A stretch of 64,000 nucleotides of DNA from Chthonomonadaceae bacterium (GCA_027450145.1 DAIDKH010000004.1:1-64000); one strand, 5' to 3'; positions 1 through 9,562 are shown, numbered from the stretch's first letter. Translations and numbers: made by a program. Notes: a model not told the origin generated them from the letters alone.

Positions 1-56
1 CAGTCACTTACCGTGTACAACGCACATCAAGCATTCGTTTCGCTGCCACAAGCCAC

Positions 57-1136
57 TCATTTCCCTAGCAAATTCATACCAGGGTATATGAGGCCACGTA
101 GTTCGCAATTTTGCGAGACGGTTAAATACGTAAGCAACGTTTGCGGGTTTACATCCATCGCGGTCTTGCTACCGTCGTTCTCAGTAGTCTCACCACCCCA
201 GTTCCAAAATATCATACCAGCAGCGTGGTAAAGCTTTCCGTACTTGTAGTTCGCCTCGTAGAGACCCGCGCGCACGCCGTCCCCAACATTCTGATGGTAA
301 CCGAATTCCTCCACTACGAATGGTATGCCCTGCAAATTCGCCCACGCTCCCACCCTGCGGTAGGCTGATCCGGCAACACCTGTAGAGGCTCCAGCATACG
401 CATGGATCGCTGCAATCCCAATGTAAGGCAACGAGAATATCCTGCGCCACGGAATTCCGCAATGGGGATCATCCATAAATATAAAGCCACCTGACGAGAT
501 TAAGTGGTTAGGGTCAACTGCGTGCAATTCGGATGATACCGCACTAAAGAATGCCAGTAATTTATCAGCGCTTGGATTGGTCTTTTCATAATTTGGCGCC
601 GGTACCTCCCCTGCTAATCCATACATGGCAATGTTCTGATTATTGCGGAAATGAGAGCCCACAAAACGAATGAACGCCGACCAATTTGCGGGCTTATAGG
701 GATCTTGATGGTGCGCAATGAGCCAATTTCTATAAGCCGAAAGGTCTAGTTCGGTGTAGACGTGGGCTTGACTATCTAACTTTGTAAGGTAGTCTAGCTG
801 TCGGTATATTTCGGGATTTTGCCATCGCGATTTGGCCGATAGCCAATCTGTCACGCGAAGAACATTGAGATGGCACTTAGCAGCGGCAGCTGTCCACGTC
901 GAAAGGTATTTGTCGACTTCGTTGGCCTTAGATGTGCTTGCAAACGCACCACCAGTAAGGTACCGCTTGCCGTCGTAGGTGAGGTAAAGAGTACCGCCGT
1001 AAAGGCGAATTTCACGCGTACCAACAAAAAAATGCATACCCTTTTTGGTGATGAACTGTGCTTTAGCTGCTAATTGCCCTACAATTAATCCTTGCACCAT
1101 GGCCATTACGGCTAAGGTCGATCCTATGCGTCTCAT
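57..1136 (-). CDS. Secreted GH5-like (clan GH-A) glycoside hydrolase
   Basis: This 359-residue protein has a hydrophobic N-terminus compatible with a signal peptide (about residues 1-27), so it is probably exported. Two motifs fit the two catalytic glutamates of clan GH-A retaining glycosidases: E177 in a 'GLAGEVP' segment where GH5 enzymes usually have 'NEP', and E277 in 'VEEFGYH' at the end of a later beta strand. Aromatic residues follow each site ('FWNWGG' near the end). The fold and length resemble GH5 mannanase/cellulase relatives, but the acid/base motif lacks the usual Asn before Glu, so substrate cannot be named. It is a lone gene with no partner in view; its stop lies close to the left edge. 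GGGAG lies about 13 bases before the start. Confidence 0.72.
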   Translation of the reverse strand: MRRIGSTLAVMAMVQGLIVGQLAAKAQFITKKGMHFFVGTREIRLYGGTLYLTYDGKRYLTGGAFASTSKANEVDKYLSTWTAAAAKCHLNVLRVTDWLSAKSRWQNPEIYRQLDYLTKLDSQAHVYTELDLSAYRNWLIAHHQDPYKPANWSAFIRFVGSHFRNNQNIAMYGLAGEVPAPNYEKTNPSADKLLAFFSAVSSELHAVDPNHLISSGGFIFMDDPHCGIPWRRIFSLPYIGIAAIHAYAGASTGVAGSAYRRVGAWANLQGIPFVVEEFGYHQNVGDGVRAGLYEANYKYGKLYHAAGMIFWNWGGETTENDGSKTAMDVNPQTLLTYLTVSQNCELRGLIYPGMNLLGK

Positions 1137-1434
1137 CTAAGGTTTAGCTCCCACACCGATCTTGAGGCTGATAGTTTCAAGAACTACACTCACATAAACT
1201 ACCACAATGCAACGGCTTCTCCAATAAACACGAGGAAGTTAACTACTGTAGCAAAAACAGGTTAGGTCCGTCGAACGCAACCTTCTGATTTGACCTTAAC
1301 CCCCTTGGTTTAGTAGCCTCCCACTGTGCATTGAGAATGGCTGCCGTTACGTTGGGATTGGTTTAAGTAAGCGAGCGCAGGAAACGGGTACTAGAGAGGG
1401 AGGAACCCAGAGGGACAACGAACGGTGAAAAAAG

Positions 1435-1505
1435 CTGGGGGACATGGATTCGAACCATGATTAACGGCTCCAAAGGCCGCTGTCCTGCCGTTGGACGATC
1501 CCCCA
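1435..1505 (-). tRNA. tRNA-Gln (anticodon TTG)
   Basis: The minus strand folds into a 71-base cloverleaf: a seven-pair acceptor stem (TGGGGGA with TCCCCCA, discriminator G), a D arm, an anticodon stem GCGGC/GCCGT enclosing CTTTGGA (anticodon TTG), and a T arm with the invariant GGTTCGAATCC-type loop. The CCA end is not encoded; the gene is followed by CTTTT. Confidence 0.95.
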
Positions 1506-1994
1506 ACGAAGTCGCCTGCAGTATACACTTAGCTTAAAACGAGTGTCAAGGATTTTAGCTCTCTGATTTGAGTTTAAGTCGGTATAGCTACCAATTCCCG
1601 ATAGGTAACAAGCCTGAAATTGCCTGCCGATTGACGATGGTGGTAGCCCGGGCCAGCAGGTTTGTAATGACCGAACCGGATGATAACCGCTGACACCGCA
1701 CTATCTCACGAGTTATATACTAGAAAATACCAATAAGAACCGTCTGTCCACATTTGGCTTCACAGGATTTATCGGTTGAAACCCAATGACAATTCCATTT
1801 GTAATTTGGCCCCGTGAAAGTTGCAAATACCCGGTTGCAGGCAGCCCCCACGGTGAAACACAGCTGCCTCAAATCCTGCGGGGCCCTGCAAGGCGACATA
1901 CCAGGTTGCATTACAGGGCCACCGTAATCTCGCGCTGAAAGAGCTAGAGAGTGGCAATTGGTCGACCACCAACGCCTTGGTTCATCCCCGTATC
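1506..1994. other. Intergenic stretch with GC-rich alternative stem-loops
   Basis: I see no convincing gene here apart from the tRNA promoter. Between 1808 and 1920 there are nested inverted repeats: GGCCCCG (1808-1814) with CGGGGCC (1879-1885), an inner GGCAGC (1840-1845) with GCTGCC (1863-1868), and GGCCCTG (1882-1888) with CAGGGCC (1914-1920). The first and third pairings use the same bases at 1882-1885 and so exclude one another. This may be a structured RNA; I could not match it to a known family. Confidence 0.4.
1520..1549 (-). promoter_or_regulatory. Sigma-70-type promoter of tRNA-Gln
   Basis: On the minus strand there is a perfect -35 box TTGACA (1549-1544), an 18-base spacer and a -10 box TATACT (1525-1520), 14 bases before the tRNA 5' end. 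It is the clearest vegetative promoter in the window. Confidence 0.75.
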
Positions 1995-2477
1995 CTACAC
2001 ACCTGGAATGTGGATCGGTACATCCTTCAGTTTCAAGCCTTGCTTCAATGCAGTTGCACCAACGAGGTCAACGGTCTTGTTGAGCCCGATGATCTGGGCA
2101 GCATTGAACTTGTGAGCTTTCAGGTCGGTGCCAACGGACGAAAAGGCGCTCTGCATATGGTCGAGCGAACCGGCAAGCTTGTGCAACAGCGGACTCTTGC
2201 TCACGTGCGCGAGGTGGTCTGCGGCTTTCAGGCGATTGTAAGCAAACAACAGGGCTACGCCGGCCTTCAGTAACGCCTTGTCATGATGAGGGGTCGTGCG
2301 GGCGAAGGAGCCAGCATGATAAGGCGCCCATACAAAGTGGTGAAAGGAAAAGAATGCAACGCCGATATCCGTAGCGAAGCGTGTCTTATCTAGAAATGCG
2401 TTCGATGGCTTTAGTGTGGCCCCAAACATTGCCGCACACAACCCACAGATGCACAGGCCCTTGTAAGTCCTAACCAT
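1995..2477 (-). CDS. Exported protein of unknown function
   Basis: I do not recognise this 160-residue protein. It starts with a short hydrophobic segment (about residues 5-22) that looks like a signal peptide. The remainder is rich in His, Ala, Leu and Lys and looks mostly helical, with a His-rich section ('FSFHHFVWAPYH', then 'TPHHDK') that could bind metal or haem; that is only inference. The start at 2477 is preferred over an upstream ATG at 2504 because GGAGGG lies 8 bases before it. It stands alone, followed by the stretch with alternative stem-loops. Confidence 0.55.
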   Translation of the reverse strand: MVRTYKGLCICGLCAAMFGATLKPSNAFLDKTRFATDIGVAFFSFHHFVWAPYHAGSFARTTPHHDKALLKAGVALLFAYNRLKAADHLAHVSKSPLLHKLAGSLDHMQSAFSSVGTDLKAHKFNAAQIIGLNKTVDLVGATALKQGLKLKDVPIHIPGV

Positions 2478-2757
2478 ATTCAACGTCCCTCCATTGATTC
2501 TCATGTTAACCCGACGAATACACTATGCCATATAGTCTGCGATGCGCACATATTTAGTGCCTTGGCTCTTATATGGCGCGAATTTATTACGCCAAATTTC
2601 GAAACCTGGTTTCGTCCAATATCGTCTCCGCTCTGTCACTAATTGTGGGCGTTAGGCTATTGCAGGACAACACAACGATCTCGGCGAATAATATCACGGT
2701 TAGGGAAATCATTTTTGGGCAATATTGTGCATTCAAATAGAAACCTGGAGAATCCGA

Positions 2758-4866
2758 ATGACACTAACTCAACGCCAACGCCTTAGCATCCCCCTTTTTT
2801 GCGCTATCGCGACGTCCATGGCAATCACTCCCGTTCTCGCCGCCCGGCCCACGTCTCGGCAAAGCGGCAGGGCGACTGCAGGGCAATTGGAAGCGAGCAT
2901 CCGATACGCTAAAAGCAAGGTCTATCCTGCCCTGGTAAACATCTTCGTTGTGTTCAAGTATTACGACAGCGGGCGTGCCCACAGGGACCTTGCGGCCGGC
3001 AGCGGTGTGATCGTCAGCCCAGACGGGTACGTTATTACAAACTACCATGTAGCGGCGCATACCACACACATTGTCTGCACACTTGCAGACCATCGCTCGT
3101 TCGATGCCGAAGACGTTTACAATGATGCGCTGACAGATATTAGTGTTTTAAAACTCCGACTGCCTACAGTTAACGGACACAAGGAAACGGTACCTTACGC
3201 AAGATTTGGAGACTCCAACGCACTTAAGGTTGGCCAGTTCGTTATTGCAATGGGTAATCCAGAGACCCTCTCGTCATCGCTTACCTTCGGTGTGGTGAGC
3301 AATACACAACGCGTCTTTACCAACTTCACGGGCACTCGAATAGAGAGCCAACAGTTGGATGACGGTACATCAACTGGGTTGCTGACTCGTTGGATTCAAC
3401 ACGATGCCCTAATCCTTCCTGGAAACTCTGGTGGACCACTCGTGGATCTCAACGGTCATGTCGTCGGCATTAATGAGCTTGGCGGAGATGGTATGGGTTT
3501 CGCCATCCCGTCATCTATCGTCCGAGCGGACTATCACGAGATTAGAGCTTCCGGTCACATTGTCCGTGCAGAGTTGGGTATGCTGCCGGTGCCTGTAAAA
3601 AAGCTCGGGCGCTCTACTGGCACTCTAGTCGCCGCAGTGCTTCCTAAATCGCCTGCTGCCAAGGCGGGACTAAAACCAGGCGACATTCTTCTCTCTATTG
3701 ACGGCCACCCTACCAACACAATGTTCATGGAACAGGTTCCGCTGTTGTACCAGTTGGTGGCTGGAATGCATCCTGGTACCGTGGCACACTTAAAGGTAGC
3801 GCGCACCGGGCGCATCCTTCACCTAAATGCCGTGCTTACCACCATGACGCCGGTGGTCGGCAAGGAGGAGTCCATCACGCCATTAGGTATCTCCGTTCGC
3901 TCAATTACGCCGATGATGGCACTCCAATATCACCTCGCGAACACCAATGGAGTACTTGTGACGGGCATTCGGCCTGGCTTCCCTGTTGACTCTGGACAGC
4001 CAAAACTAGGTTACCACGACATCATTACCTCTGCAAATGGCGAGCAAATAGCGTCACCTGCAGCGTTGGCCAAGTTCGTTGCTAACAACAAAGGCGCCAA
4101 GTCGATTGTAATAGGTTATATTCATCAACGTGAACATCGTATGTCTGTCGTCAAGATGACGAATAGCACTACCGTCAACGACGATAACACGGAATTGCCA
4201 CATGCCTGGTTAGGTATTAAAACTCAAGTGCTCATACCAGAAATCGCTTCGGCACTGCACCTAAAGGGCAAATCAGGCTATCTGGTTACTGAGGTGCTCC
4301 CCTATACAGATGCTGCCGCATCAGGCCTCAGACGGGGTGACATAATCACTGGTCTTAACGGTAGCGCACTGGAGGCTAATCGCCTGCAGGATGACCAGAT
4401 GTTAACGCAGGATATAGAGAATCTGACAGTCGGCGATGAAGCGACTCTGCAGATACTGCGCAACGGCCGCCCACAGCAGATCAAGGTACACCTGCAGGCT
4501 ACACCAACGGCTGAGTCCCAGGCCAAGACGTACAGGGAACATTTCCTAGAGTGCACAGTGCGTAACCTCACTATATTCGACAAGAGTGAACACCACTGGA
4601 AGAAGTCTCAGGCCGGCGTTTTGGTCTCCGATATCACCGAGGGCGGATGGGCGAGCATCTCAGGGCTTAACCTGGATGACCTTATACTCTCGGTGAACGG
4701 CAAGTCTGTAGCTAACGTCCAGCAATTTAAGACGGTGATAAACAGTGTGATATCCAAGAGACCAAACGTCATCACACTATTCGTAAAACGAGGTTATCTC
4801 ACAGACTATGTATTCGTACAGCCAGACTGGGCCTCGCAAAGTCACGTAGGTAAGGAAGGTAAATAG
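2758..4866 (+). CDS. HtrA/DegP-type periplasmic serine protease with four PDZ domains
   Basis: The protein (702 residues) begins with a signal peptide (about 1-29) and then a trypsin-like domain with the full catalytic triad: H97 in 'NYHVA', D127 in 'LTDIS' and S224 in 'PGNSGGP'. Four PDZ-like modules follow, each with a hydrophobic carboxylate-binding strand and a 'G...GDIIxxxNG' core, at roughly residues 265-350, 380-465, 485-580 and 605-690. DegP-family members normally carry one or two PDZ domains, so four is unusual. It should degrade or hold misfolded proteins in the cell envelope. The start is set by GGAG 8 bases upstream of ATG 2758. The next gene follows after 4 bases, suggesting one transcript. 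Confidence 0.88.
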   Translation: MTLTQRQRLSIPLFCAIATSMAITPVLAARPTSRQSGRATAGQLEASIRYAKSKVYPALVNIFVVFKYYDSGRAHRDLAAGSGVIVSPDGYVITNYHVAAHTTHIVCTLADHRSFDAEDVYNDALTDISVLKLRLPTVNGHKETVPYARFGDSNALKVGQFVIAMGNPETLSSSLTFGVVSNTQRVFTNFTGTRIESQQLDDGTSTGLLTRWIQHDALILPGNSGGPLVDLNGHVVGINELGGDGMGFAIPSSIVRADYHEIRASGHIVRAELGMLPVPVKKLGRSTGTLVAAVLPKSPAAKAGLKPGDILLSIDGHPTNTMFMEQVPLLYQLVAGMHPGTVAHLKVARTGRILHLNAVLTTMTPVVGKEESITPLGISVRSITPMMALQYHLANTNGVLVTGIRPGFPVDSGQPKLGYHDIITSANGEQIASPAALAKFVANNKGAKSIVIGYIHQREHRMSVVKMTNSTTVNDDNTELPHAWLGIKTQVLIPEIASALHLKGKSGYLVTEVLPYTDAAASGLRRGDIITGLNGSALEANRLQDDQMLTQDIENLTVGDEATLQILRNGRPQQIKVHLQATPTAESQAKTYREHFLECTVRNLTIFDKSEHHWKKSQAGVLVSDITEGGWASISGLNLDDLILSVNGKSVANVQQFKTVINSVISKRPNVITLFVKRGYLTDYVFVQPDWASQSHVGKEGK

Positions 4867-4870
4867 ATAC

Positions 4871-5770
4871 ATGAAACGTATGTCGCTTCTCGCATTAAGC
4901 CTGGCGCTTGCCTGTTCTCCTGTTGTTGCGTCGGCTACTGCTGCGCAAGAGATGCAAACTGTCATGCAGAATGCACCGTCCATTGTTACCGTGAAGATCG
5001 TGATGACGACTCAGATGGGTGAAGGCAGTTCGGTACAGAATCAGGAGAGCTCCACGTCAGCGCCGGGAGTCGTGGTGGAACCCAATGGACTTATTATGCT
5101 CTCGAAATCGAGCTACTCCATGGATAGCCTAGCCTCAATGTTTGGCGAGGACACCTCAGGATTCAAAGTCAAAACAACTCCTACCAGTTTTAAGGTCACC
5201 GTGGGCAACGAAAGTCATGAATACAGCGCCGTACTAGCCGCCACAGACGATATTCTGGGCCTTGCATTTGTACAGATTACCGATCTTGGCACGCGCAAAC
5301 TTCAAACAGCAGATTTCAGTCCTGTGGTGACTCCTGTAGTGGGCGATGCGGTATTAAGCGTTACGCGACTGGCTAAAGGATACGATTTTGCACCTGTCGT
5401 GCATCGCGGAAGAATAGCTGGCAGCATCACACTCCCCAGAAGCGCCTTCATTCTCGATGGCGTACAGGGCATTCCAGGCCTCCCGGTTTACACTGGCGAC
5501 GGCAAGGTGCTTGGTGTAATCACCTACCTAAAGCCCACCATTTCTGGTGCTGATGGCAGCCCAGGAATGCTGCAGGCGCTAACTGCCCTATTCTCCGGCG
5601 GCGGGTTATCAGCCCTTATGCAGTCGTTCGTTGTTCCCAACACGACTGTTCGACCAGTGATAGCTCAGGCAGAGCAGCGGGCAATCACCATTCTTGCAAA
5701 GCCAACTTCCGCTGCAACAGCCCCGCAGGCCAGCGGTAGTAAAGCCGCACCAAAGTCATCAACAAAATAG
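4871..5770 (+). CDS. HtrA-like pseudo-protease, exported
   Basis: This 299-residue protein has a clear signal peptide (about residues 1-24, ending 'ASATAAQ'). Its layout follows a trypsin-like HtrA domain: a strand 'PGVVVEPNGLIML' where HtrA has 'GVIVSPDGYVITN', a 'TDDILGLAF' segment where HtrA has 'TDISVLKL', and 'GIPGLPVYTGDGKVLGV' in place of 'GNSGGPLVDLNGHVVGI'. The catalytic Ser position is not Ser and no His follows the first strand, so it should be proteolytically inactive. There is no PDZ domain. It lies 4 bases after an active HtrA gene and directly before the YbjQ-repeat gene, so I infer a regulatory or substrate-holding partner of that protease. Confidence 0.65.
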   Translation: MKRMSLLALSLALACSPVVASATAAQEMQTVMQNAPSIVTVKIVMTTQMGEGSSVQNQESSTSAPGVVVEPNGLIMLSKSSYSMDSLASMFGEDTSGFKVKTTPTSFKVTVGNESHEYSAVLAATDDILGLAFVQITDLGTRKLQTADFSPVVTPVVGDAVLSVTRLAKGYDFAPVVHRGRIAGSITLPRSAFILDGVQGIPGLPVYTGDGKVLGVITYLKPTISGADGSPGMLQALTALFSGGGLSALMQSFVVPNTTVRPVIAQAEQRAITILAKPTSAATAPQASGSKAAPKSSTK

Positions 5771-5800
5771 TTGACCGAGCTTCTAAAAGGTGGAACCAAC

Positions 5801-6940
5801 ATGGCAGTCATGACGGGCCTTTCTGGTAACGAAATATTCTGCTTGCGCAAGAAGGATCTCCTTCCCGGTGATCTTATCATTGGAAACAGTGTCTACTCAA
5901 TGGGTGTGTTCGGTAGCATTGGATCGGGACTGAAAACGCTGATGGGTGGCGAAGTAACGCAAGTTACTGAGCTGATACACGATGGCCGAGCGCAATCACT
6001 TGCGCGAATGGTATCTGAGGCTGAACGAAGAGGCGGAGTCGGCATAACTGGTGTAACTAGTGAGCTGGTTCATCAGATGGGTAACATCGAATTCCTGTCT
6101 GTGGGTTCCACACTGCACCGAGAGAACGTTACAGCTGAACGTTTGCAGTTCTCCTCCTCTGCTGATGGCCAGGAGTTGTACTGCCAAATGGATTGCGGTT
6201 TTCAACCAGTGCGGTTTGTGTTTGGTAACGTCGCCTACTCCATCGGTGTAGGCGGAGGTCTAATGGGTTCGTTACGCAGCCTCGGTAAGGGTGAGGTCAA
6301 GGAATATTCCCAGGTGTTTAACGATACTCGTCATCGGGCACTTGCTCGTATTACTGAAGAGGCCATAAGGGCTAGTGCCAATGCAGTGGTAGGGATACGA
6401 ATTAACATTCTTCCCTTCCAGGGAATGCAGGAGATGATCATGGTGGGCACCGCCTCTAATCACCCGGCGCTACCACCCACTGGTGACGGGCACCCCATAA
6501 CCAGTGACCTTACCAATGAAGAGATGTGGAACCTCATTCACCTCGGGTACATGCCTATACGGCTTCTTCTAGGTGTATCCGTGTACTCATTGGGAGTCAT
6601 TGGAGGCGTAACCGCAGCCCTAAAGGGACTGGGACGCGGCGAAATAAGCGAACTAACTAATCTGATCTATCAGGCACGCGAGAATGCAATCGAACGCATT
6701 GCAAGTGAAGCAAGTGCCATTGGAGCAGATGATGTGGTGGGCATCCGCACCTATGTCTATCAACTCGGAGGCAACATGATCGAGTTTATGGCCGTGGGTA
6801 CCGCCGTCAAACGAATGGCCAATCTTACCACAGTGTCCGATTCGCTTCCGCCGCAGGCAATTATTCAGGACAAGGCCACACTCATAAACACAGCAGAAAC
6901 CGCACTGGGCCGTACACTTAACACTCAGACCACGCAGTAA
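5801..6940 (+). CDS. Triple YbjQ/UPF0145-domain protein
   Basis: The 379-residue protein consists of three copies of a YbjQ-type (UPF0145) domain, at about residues 20-105, 135-220 and 250-345. Each copy has the same order: a hydrophobic strand, 'VYSxGVxGG', a basic 'GxGEV/I' turn, a long helix with 'R..A..R...EA', and a final 'VGIR' strand and 'MVGTA' strand. Family members are usually single-domain pentameric proteins of unknown role, sometimes called heavy-metal binding. No signal peptide is seen, so it should be cytoplasmic although its neighbours are exported. The ATG at 5801 follows AAGGTGG; an upstream in-frame TTG at 5771 has no such signal. A strong terminator follows. Confidence 0.75.
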   Translation: MAVMTGLSGNEIFCLRKKDLLPGDLIIGNSVYSMGVFGSIGSGLKTLMGGEVTQVTELIHDGRAQSLARMVSEAERRGGVGITGVTSELVHQMGNIEFLSVGSTLHRENVTAERLQFSSSADGQELYCQMDCGFQPVRFVFGNVAYSIGVGGGLMGSLRSLGKGEVKEYSQVFNDTRHRALARITEEAIRASANAVVGIRINILPFQGMQEMIMVGTASNHPALPPTGDGHPITSDLTNEEMWNLIHLGYMPIRLLLGVSVYSLGVIGGVTAALKGLGRGEISELTNLIYQARENAIERIASEASAIGADDVVGIRTYVYQLGGNMIEFMAVGTAVKRMANLTTVSDSLPPQAIIQDKATLINTAETALGRTLNTQTTQ

Positions 6941-6952
6941 TTGCTGCTTCGC

Positions 6953-6989
6953 CGCATAATCGGCCCTCTTTAGAGGGTCCGATTATGCG
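6953..6989 (+). terminator. Terminator hairpin after the HtrA/YbjQ genes
   Basis: A long hairpin pairs CGCATAATCGG with CCGATTATGCG and CCCTC with GAGGG around a TTTA loop, 12 bases after the YbjQ-repeat stop codon. There is only a weak T run, but the strength and position fit the end of the three-gene unit. Confidence 0.7.
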
Positions 6990-7210
6990 CATTAATTCAC
7001 TTTTATGAAACTCGTCACCAAATTACCTACGGTTCATAACATCATCTCAGATTATTTTAATATAAACTTCACATTCCCTTAACAGCCCCTTAACCCGCAC
7101 ATTACTACAATAAACTGTTCCGCCCAAATGTTGCAGCAAACACGTGTTTGCCAACGCGCCTTTATGGTGCCCCGGCAACAATGGAATAATCTCATCATCA
7201 GGATGCGCAG

Positions 7211-8038
7211 ATGAAACGACAAGGTTTTACCCTTATTGAATTGCTCGTAGTAATCGCGATTATTGCAATCCTCGCCGCAATCCTCTTCCCGGTCTTTGCC
7301 CAGGCTCGAGAAGACGCACGACGAACGGTCTGCCTCAGCAACGTGAAGCAAGTCGGTCTTGCCATGGCAATGTATGTTCAGGATTACGACGAACAGACTC
7401 CCACTATTCTTGGTCCGCGAGGAAGCAACACCTCCTACCAGATTGACTGGTACGTTCAGCTTTACCCATATGTAAAGAACATGCAAATGTTCTTCTGCCC
7501 AGATCGCACAGAATATACACTGGATAATCAAGGGGATACGTGCAACGACTCCTTTGACTATGCAACAGGCACCCGGTTTAACACCGAGGATAGATGCATA
7601 GGCTATGGATATAACTGGGGAATTACATCGAACACCAGCTCAGGACTGGTTTACGGTCGCACCAATACTTCCCAATGGCGCGTAAACGCCGGCAAACCCT
7701 TAGCCGCTCTTAACTCGCCATCGGAAATGTTCGCATTCGGAGATACTGGTGATAGCCCACGTTACACAATATGCGTGAACTACAACATTCAGTACTACGC
7801 CATTGGGGCGCCGCTTCGGCACGGCGGCAGGTTCAACATGGCTTTCGTAGACGGCCATGCGAAAAGTGTCCTGTTCAGAGGGGCTACCTGGACAGACGGT
7901 TCACCATTTGGTTTACCAGCCAGCCAGAGCGATGCCGACATGTACTGCGATAATCCCGACTCTGTAGACCCCAACGTGGGAATGACATGCCGCAATTTCG
8001 TCAGCTACATCTACCAGAACAGCAAGTTCTGGAACTAA
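7211..8038 (+). CDS. Prepilin-like protein, DUF1559-type with H-x9-DG motif
   Basis: The 275-residue protein starts '[19 protein letters not shown]', a type IV prepilin leader: the peptidase should cut after Gly5 and methylate Phe6, leaving a hydrophobic helix that anchors or assembles the protein. '[10 protein letters not shown]' follows directly. The C-terminal part carries '[15 protein letters not shown]', the H-x9-DG signature of this large family, and several Cys pairs. Such proteins are present in many copies in Armatimonadota and Planctomycetes; they may be pseudopilins or surface proteins, and their exact role is unknown. It is bordered by terminator-like hairpins on both sides, so it is probably transcribed alone or with partial read-through to the next gene. 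Confidence 0.85.
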   Translation: MKRQGFTLIELLVVIAIIAILAAILFPVFAQAREDARRTVCLSNVKQVGLAMAMYVQDYDEQTPTILGPRGSNTSYQIDWYVQLYPYVKNMQMFFCPDRTEYTLDNQGDTCNDSFDYATGTRFNTEDRCIGYGYNWGITSNTSSGLVYGRTNTSQWRVNAGKPLAALNSPSEMFAFGDTGDSPRYTICVNYNIQYYAIGAPLRHGGRFNMAFVDGHAKSVLFRGATWTDGSPFGLPASQSDADMYCDNPDSVDPNVGMTCRNFVSYIYQNSKFWN

Positions 8039-8066
8039 CTCACTCACGTAACCCCAAGAACCCGAC

Positions 8067-8102
8067 CGAATCGTACTGTGCAAAGGCGCACAGTACGATT
8101 CG
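8067..8102 (+). terminator. Long perfect hairpin between prepilin and hydrolase genes
   Basis: CGAATCGTACTGTGC (8067-8081) pairs perfectly with its complement at 8088-8102 around a six-base loop. There is no T run, so it may reduce read-through or protect the prepilin mRNA 3' end rather than stop all transcription. Confidence 0.6.
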
Positions 8103-8123
8103 CGTTCACAAGACGAGAATCTC

Positions 8124-9458
8124 ATGAAAACAATCATCGCAGCGATGCTCGCCGTTTGCACGACCCTGGGTGCATCCGCTCAAACGCCTCTGCCTCAAAC
8201 GCACTTGTCCGCATCAAATTGTGCTGACTACTCCGCTACCGTGATAGGCTTTCACCATGCACGCTATGCACCGGACGGTACCCTTCTCCCTTGGACACCC
8301 TGGAGAACCGCCATTCGCAAGGAGATGCAATGGTATAAAGGATGCCCGATCGTGGATGGATACCCTAGGTTCATCACCGTTACGTTCATGGACGGTAACT
8401 ACCACTGGTACCGTAAACGACCCGATACGATCCCCGCAATGCAAGACGGTATGGGCATTCTTTCGTACTTAAAGTATTACAATTTCGAACATAAGAAGAA
8501 TCCCATTTACCTCAAAATCGCCAAAGAGATGGGTAATTTCCTGGTGAACGACTGCAACACACCCAACTTTGGAAAATGGCCCGGTTTCACTCGATCTACA
8601 GGAAGAGTCGGTGAACTACCACTACCAGCAAACTGCGGATCGCAAAGTGACCATCCCTATGAGATACAGCCTGACAAAGGTGGGCTCGCAGGATGGGCAC
8701 TACTTCAACTGTTTAGAGCAACCGGCAACAAAACATATCTTAACCAGGCTCTGCACAACGCACGCGTGCTTGCAGCTAACATGGTGCCAGGTTCGGCTAC
8801 GGCGTCGCCCTGGCCATTCCGCGTGGATTTCAGAACCGGAGAAGGACGCGGTCCAGTCTCTGCAGACATGTCGTTTCCATTGCGCCTATTCAATGGCCTA
8901 ATTCATCAGGGTTATCCAGAATTTGAGACACCCGCAAAAACACTATGGGCCTGGATACTAGATTACCAACTTCCCAGCGCAATGGGTACGGGTTCCCTGT
9001 GGACACAATTCTTCGAGGACTATGACAAGTTAGACAACCGCAATTCGTGGTCTGCAATGAACCTGGCCCGTTACCTCATCGAAAAGCGATCAGCATTCGA
9101 CCCGTCCTGGAGAGAGCACGCTCACACACTTATTCAGTTCGTTACTCGCAACTTCACTGGATTGCGAGATGGTGTGCCCGTTTGCGGAGAACAGGACGGC
9201 GACCACGAACCATGGGGCGGGGCCAACTCCACCTACGGCGCCGTGCTGGCAATGTATTCGGCCGCAACAGGCTCACATGAATACGAACTACTAGCTCGTG
9301 AGTCTCTAAATTTTGGGCTGTATGCCATCGACAGTGACGGCTGCCCCGGTCAGAATGCACTTGCTGCGTTGCGAGGCGGTTGGCAGGAAGACGCCCATAC
9401 CGATAAGATACATAACTACGTAGATGCCATGAATGCCTTCCCATCATGGGGAAGATAG
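8124..9458 (+). CDS. Secreted six-hairpin (alpha/alpha barrel) glycosidase-like protein
   Basis: The 444-residue protein has a signal peptide (about 1-20, ending 'GASAQ'). The rest alternates helices with conserved aromatic and Gly-rich loops ('KGGLAGWALLQLF', 'SWSAMNLARYL', 'GGANSTYGAVLAMY'), the pattern of six-hairpin glycosidases such as GH88/GH105/GH127-type folds. I cannot place it in a numbered family or assign catalytic residues. It lies 85 bases after the prepilin-like gene with a hairpin between them. A role in breaking down oligosaccharides in the periplasm or outside is inferred from the fold and the many hydrolases nearby. Confidence 0.6.
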   Translation: MKTIIAAMLAVCTTLGASAQTPLPQTHLSASNCADYSATVIGFHHARYAPDGTLLPWTPWRTAIRKEMQWYKGCPIVDGYPRFITVTFMDGNYHWYRKRPDTIPAMQDGMGILSYLKYYNFEHKKNPIYLKIAKEMGNFLVNDCNTPNFGKWPGFTRSTGRVGELPLPANCGSQSDHPYEIQPDKGGLAGWALLQLFRATGNKTYLNQALHNARVLAANMVPGSATASPWPFRVDFRTGEGRGPVSADMSFPLRLFNGLIHQGYPEFETPAKTLWAWILDYQLPSAMGTGSLWTQFFEDYDKLDNRNSWSAMNLARYLIEKRSAFDPSWREHAHTLIQFVTRNFTGLRDGVPVCGEQDGDHEPWGGANSTYGAVLAMYSAATGSHEYELLARESLNFGLYAIDSDGCPGQNALAALRGGWQEDAHTDKIHNYVDAMNAFPSWGR

Positions 9459-9525
9459 GGTTCAATCGTTGCAGATACAATAATTGAAACCGCTCATTGT
9501 TTCGGCATTCTAATTTACTTACTGC

Positions 9526-9562
9526 CAGCTCCGTTGTGCGTCACAAGTGCGCAACGGAGCTG
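9526..9562 (+). terminator. Rho-independent terminator
   Basis: An 11-pair stem CAGCTCCGTTG with CAACGGAGCTG is followed within ten bases by CTTTTGTT. It lies 68 bases after the hydrolase stop. Confidence 0.75.

Noticed and set aside
1800-1920. Possible cobalamin or other known riboswitch
   Set aside because: Only a fragment resembling 'GGTGAAA' is present; the rest of the B12-box pattern is missing and no suitable gene follows.
1720-1972. Two short minus-strand reading frames with Cys and Trp residues
   Set aside because: They overlap each other in different frames, have no ribosome sites, and lie over the inverted repeats, so RNA structure is the better reading.
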